Assembly: GCF_900110575.1 (NCBI RefSeq)
Contig: NZ_FOEF01000024.1
Location: 82,705 to 146,704, forward strand
DNA from: Amycolatopsis saalfeldensis
GTDB lineage: Bacteria > Actinomycetota > Actinomycetes > Mycobacteriales > Pseudonocardiaceae
Reading direction: 5' to 3'
DNA length: 64,000 bases
The notes beneath the pieces are model-generated. The model was not told where the DNA came from and did not search any database. It worked only from the letters and a program-made list of their open reading frames with translations. Of the stretch, positions 27,991 through 36,188 are shown piece after piece (within the stretch, counting starts at the first letter, position 1; each line of letters begins with the position of its first letter). The position numbers and the translations under genes were made by a program.

Positions 27991-29340
27991 TCAGTGGCCC
28001 GGCGGGGCTGCCTCCTGCGGCGTCCACGATCCGTCGGCCGCGACGCCGGCGGCCGCGGCGATGCGGTCACGGGACTCCAGCACCTGCGCGCGCAACGCCG
28101 GCAGGTCCACGCCGAGCAGGCGGCCGTGTCGCTTAACGGCTTGGCCCGCAACGAAAACGCTGTCCACGAGCCCGGGATGGCCGGCCCCGACGATCGTGCC
28201 GGCCGGGTAGCCGACCGGGAAGACCGAGGGGTCCTCGGCGTCGAGCAGGATCAGGTCGGCGTCCTTGCCGACGGTGATGCTGCCGATCCGGTCGCCGAGC
28301 CCGCACGCCCTGGCACCGTCCACAGTGGCGAACTCGACGAAGTCCCGCGCGGTGAGCCCGGCGCCCAGGCCACGCTGCACCGAGAACGCCGTGCGCATGG
28401 TGGAGAACATGTCGCCGCCCGCGGACAGGCAGTCGTCGATCGACAGCGAGGGACGGATCCCGGCGGCCAGCAGCCGGCCGGTTTCCGGCCAGCCGAAGCC
28501 CATTTTCAGCTCGACGTCCGGGCTGACCGTCGCCGAGCAGCCGGCGTCGGCCAGCATCGCGAGCTGGTCGCCGGGTATTCCGTTGCAGTGCACGAAGGTC
28601 GTGCGGTCGTCGAGCAGGCCGCGTTCGCGCATGCCCTCGACCAGCCGGTCGCCGGTGGGCCAGCCGGTGGCGCCGTGCAGGTGCACGCTCACCCGCAGCC
28701 CGAGTTCCCGCGCCAGCGCGACTTCGGCGGCGGTGGTGTCCATTGTGGTCAGTAGTGGCCCGCGCAGGCCCAGCACCATGCCGTCGCCGGGCAGCTGCGC
28801 CCGCACACGCGTGATCTCGGCGGTGATGTCCGGGCCGGGCGCGCAATAGCAGAACAGCGAACGGCCGGGTGCCTCGCGCAGCCCCTGGATCGCGGCGTCC
28901 GCGTGTTCCGGGCCGGCGACGCAGTTGTACCAGTCGAGCATGGTCGTGACGCCCGAGCTGAGCGCTTCGAGCCGGCCGAGCCGGTTGGCCAGGTACACGT
29001 CTTCGGGCCGATAATGCCGCGGGAGCGTGCCGTGCATGGCGGCGCGGTACTGGCCGAACGTCCAGTCCGTGCCGACGCCGCGGAACGCGGTCTGCCAGGT
29101 GTGCCGATGGGTGTCCACGAAACCGGGCAGCACGATCTTGCCGGTGGCGTCGACGATTTCGGCGCCGGCGCCGGTGCCGGTGCCGTCGATGGCGGCGGCG
29201 ACGGCGGCGATCCGGCCGTCCTCGATGAGCACGTCGCCCTGCCGGAGATCGCCGGCGGTGGGGTCCGCGGTGACCACCATGCCGCCGCGCAACAGCGTCC
29301 TCGCCGGCCGGACTTCCGGTTGTGCACTGCCGAAAACCAT
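27991..29340 (-). CDS. Amidohydrolase-superfamily deaminase/hydrolase (TrzN/8-oxoguanine deaminase-like)
   Basis: 449 residues. An N-terminal beta domain (RTLLRGGMVVTADP...GDVLIEDGRIAAVAA) precedes the TIM barrel with the metal ligands of FVDTHRHTWQT (DxHxH), a His in VSVHLHG, FVHCNG and SIDDCLSAGGDMF. The chain closes with GSITVGKDADLILLD. The ring-deaminating branch of the family acts on purines or triazine-like heterocycles; the substrate here is unknown. No signal peptide. Divergent from marR, with two perfect palindromes between the genes, so it is probably controlled by that MarR. Confidence 0.85.
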   Translation of the reverse strand: MVFGSAQPEVRPARTLLRGGMVVTADPTAGDLRQGDVLIEDGRIAAVAAAIDGTGTGAGAEIVDATGKIVLPGFVDTHRHTWQTAFRGVGTDWTFGQYRAAMHGTLPRHYRPEDVYLANRLGRLEALSSGVTTMLDWYNCVAGPEHADAAIQGLREAPGRSLFCYCAPGPDITAEITRVRAQLPGDGMVLGLRGPLLTTMDTTAAEVALARELGLRVSVHLHGATGWPTGDRLVEGMRERGLLDDRTTFVHCNGIPGDQLAMLADAGCSATVSPDVELKMGFGWPETGRLLAAGIRPSLSIDDCLSAGGDMFSTMRTAFSVQRGLGAGLTARDFVEFATVDGARACGLGDRIGSITVGKDADLILLDAEDPSVFPVGYPAGTIVGAGHPGLVDSVFVAGQAVKRHGRLLGVDLPALRAQVLESRDRIAAAAGVAADGSWTPQEAAPPGH

Positions 29341-29357
29341 GAGGTCCCTCCCGAAGC

Positions 29358-29402
29358 AGTTGATGTGTCAACTCTAGGTCGGCTGGAGTTGATGCGTCAA
29401 CT
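29358..29402. promoter_or_regulatory. Two MarR-type palindromic operators
   Basis: AGTTGATGTGTCAACT (29358-29373) and AGTTGATGCGTCAACT (29387-29402): perfect AGTTGA/TCAACT arms, 29 bp centre to centre, in the intergenic region shared by the amidohydrolase and marR. The size and symmetry fit MarR dimers. Confidence 0.8.
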
Positions 29403-29429
29403 GCCGGTGGGTCCGGGTACGATCCCGCC

Positions 29430-29891
29430 ATGGCCGAGACCCCGACGCTGGAACCCGAGGAGTGGGCGCTCTGGGACGGCTGGATGCGCGCGCACCGCCT
29501 GCTCGTCCGGGAGCTCGAGCGCGGCCTGCAGCGCGATTCCGGCATCTCGAAGGCCGAGTTCAGCGTGCTCGTCACGCTGCGGCGGGCGCCCGGCCGCGAT
29601 CTGGGCGTCGGTGAGCTGGCCGAGTCGCTCGCGTGGGAGAAGAGCCGCGTCTCGCATCAGCTGACCCGCATGGAGAACCGCGGCCTGGTGGAGCGCACCG
29701 AATGCGGGGCCGGCGGCCGCCGCACCCGGATCGGGCTGACCGCCGAGGGCCGCCGCCTGGCGCAGACCGCGGTGCGCGGCCACGCCGGCAACATCCGCCG
29801 CTACTTCTTCGACTCGCTCACCCCCGAGCAGGCCGCGGTGCTCCGGGAGTGGAGCGAGCAGACGGCCGACCGCATCGAACCACGCTCCTGA
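29430..29891 (+). CDS. MarR-family transcriptional regulator
   Basis: 153 residues. Winged-HTH core: AEFSVLVTLRRAPGRDLGVGELAESLAWEKSRVSHQLTRMENRGLVERTECGAGGRRTRIGLTAEGRRL, with the wing between RTECGAGGRRTRI. It forms dimers that bind roughly 16-bp palindromes, matching the two sites just upstream. It probably represses itself and the divergent amidohydrolase, released by a heterocyclic or phenolic ligand (inference). Confidence 0.88.
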   Translation: MAETPTLEPEEWALWDGWMRAHRLLVRELERGLQRDSGISKAEFSVLVTLRRAPGRDLGVGELAESLAWEKSRVSHQLTRMENRGLVERTECGAGGRRTRIGLTAEGRRLAQTAVRGHAGNIRRYFFDSLTPEQAAVLREWSEQTADRIEPRS

Positions 29892-29944
29892 CGGCCGTTC
29901 CGGCGTCCACAAAGGATGGTCCGGTGCCCGCTGCGGGTGTCCGT

Positions 29945-29976
29945 TTCATCCGGAGTTCATCGGTGCTGGTTAACCT
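29945..29976 (+). promoter_or_regulatory. TTCATC-N5-TTCATC response-regulator-like box with -10
   Basis: Direct repeats TTCATC at 29945-29950 and 29956-29961 (11-bp period), then 9 bp, then TAACCT (29971-29976). The same layout, with the same 9-bp gap, precedes the DUF3558-like lipoprotein at 40796. An 11-bp direct repeat in the -35 position suits an OmpR/PhoP-type activator. Confidence 0.55.
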
Positions 29977-30012
29977 CGCGCGGAGTCAAGGCCGAGGTAG
30001 AAAAGGGGAGAC

Positions 30013-31188
30013 ATGGTGCAGACGTGGTCGAGACCGTCCAGGTGGTCACTGACGGCGGCGGGGGTCGCGGTCGTCTTGACGGCGGTGGCGCCCTCGGCGG
30101 GCGCGGACCCCGTGCCGCACGCGGCGACGCAGGACGCGGTGACGCAGTACCAGGTCACCAACGAGGCGCCCGGAGCCGGCATCACCGTCCGCGACAACGC
30201 CGCGCTGTGGAGCGTGACCAGTGGCAGCGGGGTGATCGGCACGGCCCAGCCGATCGGGCCGGGCACCCGCGCGCACATCGGCAGCCTGACCAAGACCTAC
30301 ACCGCGGCGATGGTGCTGCAACTGGTGGCCGAGGGCCGGGTCGCGCTGGACGCGCCGGTCGAGGCCTACCTGCCGGGCGTGGTGGACGGCAACGGCTACG
30401 ACGGCAGCAAGATCACCGTCCGCCAGTTGCTGAACCACACCAGCGGGATCGCCGACTACATGACCGTCGGCGGCGGGTTCAACCCGGTCAACCAGCTGCA
30501 CCCGCACACCCTGGCCGAGGTGGCTTCCTGGGGCCTGGCCGAGAAACCGCTGTTCGCGCCCGGCACGAGCACGCAGTACTCGGACACCAACGCCATCCTC
30601 GCCGGCATGATCATCGAGAAGGCCACCGGCCACTCCTACGCGCAGGAGCTCGCCACCCGGATCACCACCCCGCTGGGCCTGGCCGACACCTACCTGCCCA
30701 CCCCCGGCGACAAGACCATGCCGGCCGGCAGCGAGCGCGGGTACCTGACCAAGAAGGTGCTGGGGTCGCTGTTCTTCGTCGACGTCACCGAGGTCGCCGA
30801 GCCGAGCGTGGGCGGCTCCGGCGGCGGCCTGGTCTCCAGCGGGGCCGACCAGACGCGGTTCCTGCAGGCGCTGCTGGCCGGCCAGGTCGTGCCGCCGGCC
30901 CAGCTCGCCGAGATGCTCACGGTCGCCCCGATCCCGGACCGGCTTTCCGGCGACTACTTCGGCCTCGGCCTGGTCCGGTTCACCCTGCCCTGCGGCGGGC
31001 AGGCCTGGGGCCACTACGGCGAATGGCCCGGCTACACCTCCATCGCCGCGGCCACCCTCGCCGGCCGGTCCGCCTTCGCCACCCTCAACGTCACGCCGAC
31101 GGCCGGTTCGAGCGCGGGCAGCGGCAGCGGCGGCCCCGGCATGGGCGAGCGAGTACCGATGAACACCGCACTGTGCGACAACGGCTGA
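30013..31188 (+). CDS. Secreted serine hydrolase (class C beta-lactamase/D-Ala-D-Ala carboxypeptidase family)
   Basis: 391 residues. A Sec signal peptide (WSLTAAGVAVVLTAVAPSAGA-DP) precedes the beta-lactamase fold. SxxK is Ser91-Lys94 in GSLTKTY. The second motif is YSD (Tyr189) in place of YxN, followed by TNAILAGMIIEKATG. The third motif is HYG in GHYGEWPGY. These fit the D,D-carboxypeptidase/esterase branch rather than a true AmpC. It probably acts on peptidoglycan stem peptides or esters outside the membrane. The promoter shows a TTCATC direct repeat shared with the lipoprotein at 40885, suggesting one envelope-stress regulator. Confidence 0.88.
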   Translation: MVQTWSRPSRWSLTAAGVAVVLTAVAPSAGADPVPHAATQDAVTQYQVTNEAPGAGITVRDNAALWSVTSGSGVIGTAQPIGPGTRAHIGSLTKTYTAAMVLQLVAEGRVALDAPVEAYLPGVVDGNGYDGSKITVRQLLNHTSGIADYMTVGGGFNPVNQLHPHTLAEVASWGLAEKPLFAPGTSTQYSDTNAILAGMIIEKATGHSYAQELATRITTPLGLADTYLPTPGDKTMPAGSERGYLTKKVLGSLFFVDVTEVAEPSVGGSGGGLVSSGADQTRFLQALLAGQVVPPAQLAEMLTVAPIPDRLSGDYFGLGLVRFTLPCGGQAWGHYGEWPGYTSIAAATLAGRSAFATLNVTPTAGSSAGSGSGGPGMGERVPMNTALCDNG

Positions 31189-31334
31189 CCACCACCCCGG
31201 CCAGCCCACGACGCCATCCGGCACGGGCTTGACGGACCTTTGCGGCTTGCCCGCTCCCGGCGAAGGCCGGAGACCCGCGAATCCGCCGCGATGCCCACGC
31301 CTGCCACGACGACCGGAGGCCCGTGGCGCGCGGG

Positions 31335-31860
31335 CTCGCGGTTCCGCCGGGGTGCTGGCCTGCCAGAGCCGCGAGCCAGTAGCGCTCAGCCCCTTTGTTG
31401 CACCGCCCGTCGTGCGCCGCGAGGCGTGGGTTCGCCGCCGCACCCGGGGCGGCAGCACGCCGGTAGCGCTCGAGCCGCGCTGTCGGTGGTGTGCGGTGCA
31501 GGGTGGGTTCGCGGTTCCGGTCCGGCTCCTGGTCTGCTGGAGCCGCGGGCGGGTGGCGCTCGAACCTCTTGCAGCACTGCCCGTCGCGCGCCGCGAGGCG
31601 TGGGTTCGCCGCCGCACCCGGGGCGGCAGCACGCCGGTAGCGCTCGAGCCGCGCTGTCGGTGGTGTGCGGTGCAGGGTGGGTTCGCGGTTCCGGTCCGGC
31701 TCCTGGTCTGGTGGAGTTGTGGGCCGGTGGCGCTCGAACCTCTTGCAGCACCGTCGGTGGTGCGCCGTGCAGCGTGGGTTCGCGGTTTCGTCCGGCCACC
31801 GGAATCGCGGGCAGACAGCGCTCAAACCCCCTGCAGCACCGCCCTCCGTGCGCCGCGCAG
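31335..31860. repeat. Intergenic array of degenerate ~87-bp units (174-bp higher-order period)
   Basis: Units begin with GCGCTC at 31382, 31466, 31556, 31640, 31730 and 31818, spaced 84/90/84/90/88 bp. Two near-identical 174-bp dimers (from 31382 and 31556) are followed by diverged copies; partial copies reach back to about 31335. Each contains TGGGTTCGC and a GTGCGGTGCAGGGTG- or GCGCCGCGAGGCG-like block. On the minus strand the frame stays open through the repeats, but no start, RBS or domain supports a gene. The last unit runs into the 3' end of the SARP gene. No gene is seen in 31189-31821. Confidence 0.75.
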
Positions 31861-32805
31861 TAACTCGCCTGGTGCCACGCCCAGGTCGTCGGCCAGGCGG
31901 CGGCGGGTTCGGGTGAACACGGCCAGCGCGTCGGCGGGACGGCCGGCGCGGTGCAGGGCCCGCATCAGCAACGCGGCCAGCGGTTCGCTGTGCGGGTGCT
32001 CCGGGGCCAGCGTCCACAGCTCGCCGACGGCATCGGCGTGGCGGCCCAGCCGCAGCTGCCATTCCGCCTTCTGCTGGGACAGGACGATCCGGCGCTCCGT
32101 CAGCCGCAGCCGTTCCAGCTCGGCGAACGGCCCGGGCAGGCCCGCCAGCGGCTCGCCCCGGAACAGTTCCAGCGCGCGGCCGTACGCGGCCACCGCCGCC
32201 GGCAGGTCGCCGGAATGGCGCGCCGCGCCCGCCTCGGCCACGAGTTCCTCCAGCCGTACCGAGTCGACCCGCACCCCGCGTCCGGCGAACCGGTAGCCGG
32301 CCCCGTCCCGGGTGATCAGGTCGCCCGGCGGCAGGCACTTGCGCAGGCGGTACACGTACACCGGCACGACGTTGCCCACCGGCGGCTCCAGCCCCCACAC
32401 GCGGTCGAGCAGCTCCCGCCGGCCGACCGTCACGTCCGGGCGCAGCACCAGCGCCGCCAGCAGCGCCTGCTGCCGGACCGGCCCGACGGCCACCGGCTCC
32501 GCGCCGGAGAACACCCGCACCGGGCCGAGCACCGAGATCCGCAGCGGCGAACCGGGCGCCGGAACCTGACGGGGAGTGACGATGCCGTGGTCGAACGCGT
32601 AGACGATGGCGGCGGCCCGGTCGCGTAACCCGAGCCTCGTCAGGAGCTGCCCTACATCGCCGTCCACGGCCGTCTCGGAGGTGGCCAGTGCCGCGGCGAT
32701 CTCGGAGTTGGTCAGGCCGCGGCCGAGGGCGCTGAGCACGTCGCGCTCCCGGCCGGTGACCGGCGCGCAGGCGCGTACCGGGTCGTCGATTGTGGTCGCC
32801 ACCAT
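31822..32805 (-). CDS. LuxR-HTH/SARP (BTAD) fusion transcriptional regulator
   Basis: 327 residues. An N-terminal LuxR-type HTH (about 15-70: GRERDVLSALGRGLTNSEIAAALATSETAVDGDVGQLLTRLGLRDRAAAIVYA) is followed by an OmpR-like winged helix (about 85-165: LLAALVLRPDVTVGRRELLDRVWG...VYRLRKCLPPGDLITRDGAGYRF). A TPR-like BTAD domain (about 175-320) ends the chain. SARPs activate antibiotic pathways; an added GerE-type HTH at the N terminus is unusual and gives two DNA-binding domains. The 3' end lies in the 87-bp repeat array, which has probably supplied the last codons (GARRAVLQGV). Divergent from the NACHT gene with 154 bp between. Confidence 0.85.
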   Translation of the reverse strand: MVATTIDDPVRACAPVTGRERDVLSALGRGLTNSEIAAALATSETAVDGDVGQLLTRLGLRDRAAAIVYAFDHGIVTPRQVPAPGSPLRISVLGPVRVFSGAEPVAVGPVRQQALLAALVLRPDVTVGRRELLDRVWGLEPPVGNVVPVYVYRLRKCLPPGDLITRDGAGYRFAGRGVRVDSVRLEELVAEAGAARHSGDLPAAVAAYGRALELFRGEPLAGLPGPFAELERLRLTERRIVLSQQKAEWQLRLGRHADAVGELWTLAPEHPHSEPLAALLMRALHRAGRPADALAVFTRTRRRLADDLGVAPGELLRGARRAVLQGV

Positions 32806-32959
32806 GGTGGACCCCCCCCGTGGTCGATCAGCTGATGGAGCCGCCGATGGTGGCGTCGCGCCTGTTCAGGGGGCCAGGCCAGGGAACCGGCCGTTTCTGG
32901 CCGGTGGCCGCGATAGAGTCGTGACCTGCGATGCCCTGTCCAGACCGAAAGGCGCCGGC

Positions 32960-35236
32960 TTGACGACTCAGTTCGGCGTGTTGCTGCGGCAGTTGCGGCG
33001 GCAGGCGGGGATGACGCAGGAGCAGCTGGCGGAGCGCTCCGGGGTCGGCGTCCGGACCATCCGCGGGTTCGAGACCGGCGAGCGGGCGGACCCCCGCGTG
33101 GCGACGGTGCGGCTGCTGGCCGACGCGGTCGATCTCGCGCCCGCCGACCGGGACGACCTGCTGCTGGCCGCGGCGGCCGGCCGGGCTCCGCGGGCGGATC
33201 CGCCCGCGCGGGACGGGACCGGGCCGTCCGTCACACCCGGTGACCGGGGCCCGGTGCCGGACGCGCTGGCCGGGACCGCCGATCAGCTCGCCCGGGCGGT
33301 CGCCGGCCGCTGGCGGCGCGAGGCCGAGCAGCGCCAGCTCGCGGACCCGTTCCCGCTGCCGGTCGGGTGGCGGCCGGTGCCGGAGCGCCTGACCGACCAC
33401 TGGGCCAACATCCGCCGCGCCCCGGCCGGGGCGGACCCGGGGCCGCTGGACCTGACCGGCGAGCTGGAGCGGATCGTGGAGGTCTACCGGCGGATCCCGT
33501 CGGGACGGCTGGTGGTGCTGGGCCGGGCCGGGTCGGGCAAGACCGTGCTGACCCTGCGGTTCGTCCTGGACCTGCTGGCCGACCGCGCCCGCGACGGCGC
33601 CGTGCCGGTGATCTTCGGCCTCGGCTCGTGGAATCCCGCCACCACACCGTTGCGCGAGTGGCTGACCGGCCGGCTGTTACGCGAGTTCCCCGGCCTGGCC
33701 GCGCCCGGCCCGAGCGGGTCGACCCTGGCCGCCGCGCTGGTCGAGGCCGACGGGATCCTGCCGGTGCTGGACGGGTTCGACGAGATCGCCGACGGCCTGC
33801 ACCGCGCCGCGCTGGAGGCGCTCAACACCACCACCCTGCCGCTGCTGCTCACCAGCCGCCCGGCCGAGTACGCCGCGGCCGTCGCGGGCACCGACGTGCT
33901 GACCTCCGCGGCCGGGGTCGAACTGACCGACCTGACCCGCACCGACGTGGTCAACTACCTGCCGCGCACCGCCCGCAAGGATCCCGCGGGGACGGTGTGG
34001 GACCCCGTGCTGGCCGAGCTGCGCGCGCAGCGGCCAACCCCGGCCGGGGCCAACCTCGGCGCGGTGCTCACGACCCCGCTGATGGTCATGCTCGCCCGCA
34101 CCAGCTACAGCGACACCCCCGGCCGTGACCCGGCGGAGCTGCTGGACACCGGCCGGTTCGCCACCCCGGAGGCGATCGAGGACCACCTGCTCGACAGCTT
34201 CATCCCGACGGTCTACCGCTACCAGCCCGACAACCGGCCGACCGGGCAGCGACGGCGCTGGGAGCTGGACCGCGTCCAGCACTGGCTGGGCTACCTCGCC
34301 ACGCACCTCGACCGGCTCGGCACGCGTGACCTCGCCTGGTGGCAGCTGAACAGCACGCTGCGGCGCTCGTCACGGGTGCTGGCGGCCGGGATCGTCGCCG
34401 CGCTGGCCATCGGGCTGGTGGACTCCCTTGTGGACAGTCTGGTGGACGGGATCGCGGGCGGCCTGCTGGCCGCACTGGTCAACGGCTTCACGGTCGGGCC
34501 GGCTTTCGCGCTCGCGCACGGGATCCTGGTGGTGTCCGGCCGTACCGCCGTCGAACCGTCCCGGGTGCGGATGCGGCTGCTGCGCGGGACCGGCGACGCC
34601 CGGGCGAGGTTCGGCCCCCGGTTCGCCGCCGGCCTGCTGGGCGGGCTCCTGTTCGGCTTCGGCGACGGCATGGTGAGCGGGCTGATGAACGCGGCCCTCT
34701 TCGATTTCGGCGACGGCCCGGTGAGCGGCCTGATCAACGGGCTGGTGTTCGGGCCGGTGTTCGGGCTCGCGGCGGGGCTGGTGTTCGGGTTCGTGTCCTG
34801 GGCCGAGTCGCCACTGGACATCGGCTCCGCCGCGAATCCCGTGGACCTGCTGAACGCCGACCGCACGACGGTCGTCTTCCAGCTGCTGCTGTGGGTGCCG
34901 GTGTTCGGGGTCGCGGTCGGCTTCGGGACGATCGGCGTGATCGGGCTCGCGCGGGGGTTCCTGGGCCCCTTCGTGTTCGGGCTCGACGACGCGCTCGCCC
35001 TCGGGCTGGCCAGCGGGCTAGGCGGCGGGCTCGGGTACGCGCTCTGCTTCACCGCCTGGGGCCAGTGGGTGGTCTTCTCCCGGTTGTGGCTGCCCCTGAC
35101 CGGACGGCTGCCGTGGGGCGTGACGGCCTTCCTCGACGACGCCTACCAGCGCGGGGTGCTGAGGCAGTCCGGTGCGGTCTACCAGTTCCGGCACGCGCGT
35201 CTGCAGGACCGCCTGTGCCAGGTCTTCGAGACGTGA
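32960..35236 (+). CDS. HTH-NACHT STAND protein with C-terminal membrane domain
   Basis: 758 residues from TTG 32960, chosen because GAAAGG lies about 8 nt upstream and the XRE fold begins at once. An XRE-type HTH (about 5-65: LLRQLRRQAGMTQEQLAERSGVGVRTIRGFETGERADPR), a linker, then a NACHT ATPase with Walker A GRAGSGKT (188-195) and Walker B LPVLDGFDE (Asp271). After about 475 comes a Gly/Phe-rich hydrophobic region with several membrane helices (GGLLFGFGDGMVSGL, GLVFGPVFGLAAGLVFGFVSW, LLLWVPVFGVAVGFGTIGVIGL). STAND ATPases oligomerise on sensing a trigger. A DNA-binding head plus a membrane tail suggests a signal-coupled regulator or a membrane-damaging effector. It ends YQFRHARLQDRLCQVFE, a tail common to actinobacterial NACHT proteins. 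Confidence 0.85.
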   Translation: MTTQFGVLLRQLRRQAGMTQEQLAERSGVGVRTIRGFETGERADPRVATVRLLADAVDLAPADRDDLLLAAAAGRAPRADPPARDGTGPSVTPGDRGPVPDALAGTADQLARAVAGRWRREAEQRQLADPFPLPVGWRPVPERLTDHWANIRRAPAGADPGPLDLTGELERIVEVYRRIPSGRLVVLGRAGSGKTVLTLRFVLDLLADRARDGAVPVIFGLGSWNPATTPLREWLTGRLLREFPGLAAPGPSGSTLAAALVEADGILPVLDGFDEIADGLHRAALEALNTTTLPLLLTSRPAEYAAAVAGTDVLTSAAGVELTDLTRTDVVNYLPRTARKDPAGTVWDPVLAELRAQRPTPAGANLGAVLTTPLMVMLARTSYSDTPGRDPAELLDTGRFATPEAIEDHLLDSFIPTVYRYQPDNRPTGQRRRWELDRVQHWLGYLATHLDRLGTRDLAWWQLNSTLRRSSRVLAAGIVAALAIGLVDSLVDSLVDGIAGGLLAALVNGFTVGPAFALAHGILVVSGRTAVEPSRVRMRLLRGTGDARARFGPRFAAGLLGGLLFGFGDGMVSGLMNAALFDFGDGPVSGLINGLVFGPVFGLAAGLVFGFVSWAESPLDIGSAANPVDLLNADRTTVVFQLLLWVPVFGVAVGFGTIGVIGLARGFLGPFVFGLDDALALGLASGLGGGLGYALCFTAWGQWVVFSRLWLPLTGRLPWGVTAFLDDAYQRGVLRQSGAVYQFRHARLQDRLCQVFET

Positions 35237-35244
35237 CGCGCCGG

Positions 35245-35896
35245 CTCAGCACAACACCGCGACGACGGTGCTGCCGGGCGCGAAGCCGCCGGTCCGGCGA
35301 CCAGTTGCGGGTCTCGGCGCCGAACGCTTCCTGTCGCAGGCGGCGCACTTCGCGTTCGAGGAAATCGCCTTTGAGGACGGCGAACCCGAGCGCGCGCTGC
35401 CCCGGGCGGAGGCCGGCGGCGAGGCCGGCCAAGGTGGCGCCGGTCCCGCAGGCGCAGCAGATCACGTCGAAGTCCTCGGTGATTTCGGCGGGCAGCTCGG
35501 CGCACCCGCGGGCGGCGAGCCCGTTGCTGCCGCCTTCCGGCAACACGTAACAAGGTCCGAACCGATCGAGCAGCCCGGCGAGCACGTCCGGCTCGGTCTT
35601 GCGCCGGTACGTCGCGCGGTCCAGGTAGGTGAGCCGCATGCCCTGACGCTCGGCGTAGGCCGGGGATTCGTCGAGCGGCCGGTGTTCCTCGCCCCGGACC
35701 ACCCCGACCGTGCCGAAGCCGAAGCGCTTCCCGGCCGCCGCCGTCGCGCGCAGGCGGCGAGGCTGTTCTTGAGTTTGCGCCACTTGTTGCCCGGCACCTC
35801 GGGATGGAGGAGGCCGTCCCGTTTGAGCAGCAACCGGACCCCGGCCGCGGCGACGCGCCCGTCGTGCAGCTCGACGCGCCGGACCTGCTGGTCCAC
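35245..35896 (-). pseudogene. Decayed PLP-dependent ACC deaminase/D-cysteine desulfhydrase
   Basis: The N-terminal piece in one frame from GTG 35896 (LLLKRDGLLHPEVPGNKWRKLKNSLAA) stops resembling the family near 35765. The similarity resumes in another frame at ATAAAGKRFGFGTVGVVRGEE and runs to AFGAETRNWSPD (about 35292), then shifts again (GGFAPGSTVVAV) to a stop. The PLP lysine (GNKWRK) survives. The Ser/Asn loop expected between the two pieces (about 20 residues) is missing, and the C-terminal substrate domain is lost. At least one frame-changing deletion and a 3' truncation make it non-functional. Confidence 0.8.
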
Positions 35897-35963
35897 GACC
35901 TCCGCGAGTTCTTCACCGCGGTGACCCGTGAGGGCCTACGGTGAAGGGACGAGGTGAGCGAGC

Positions 35964-36188
35964 ATGAAGTCTTCATTCAGGACATACACGGCCTACAGCA
36001 TCGCCTGCGCCGTCGTGTGGGCAGTGATCCTGGTGGTCGTCGCGACGGTTTCCCCGCCGAAACTGCACACCTTCGTGATCGTTTTCGCCGGGTGGGCGAT
36101 CGGGTGGCTCTCGGCCACGATCGCGAGGTCGGTTTACCCGCCGCCGCCTGCCGGAGGGCGCCGGGGGGCTACTGCCGGGCCGCGCTGA
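35964..36188 (+). CDS. Small two-helix membrane protein
   Basis: 74 residues with GAGGTGAG upstream of ATG 35964. Two hydrophobic helices (AYSIACAVVWAVILVVVATV at about 9-29, and FVIVFAGWAIGWLSATIARSV at about 37-57) are joined by a short SPPKLHT turn and followed by a Pro/Arg-rich tail, likely cytoplasmic. No family recognised. Its 3' end overlaps the convergent GH12 gene by 20 bp. Coding is supported by the ribosome site, hydrophobic pattern and GC3, but the product is unassigned. Confidence 0.65.
   Translation: MKSSFRTYTAYSIACAVVWAVILVVVATVSPPKLHTFVIVFAGWAIGWLSATIARSVYPPPPAGGRRGATAGPR

Noticed and set aside
31091..32398. 435-aa minus-strand open frame through the 174-bp repeats
   Set aside because: Runs out of frame through the SARP gene; the repeats are multiples of three, which keeps the frame open by itself.
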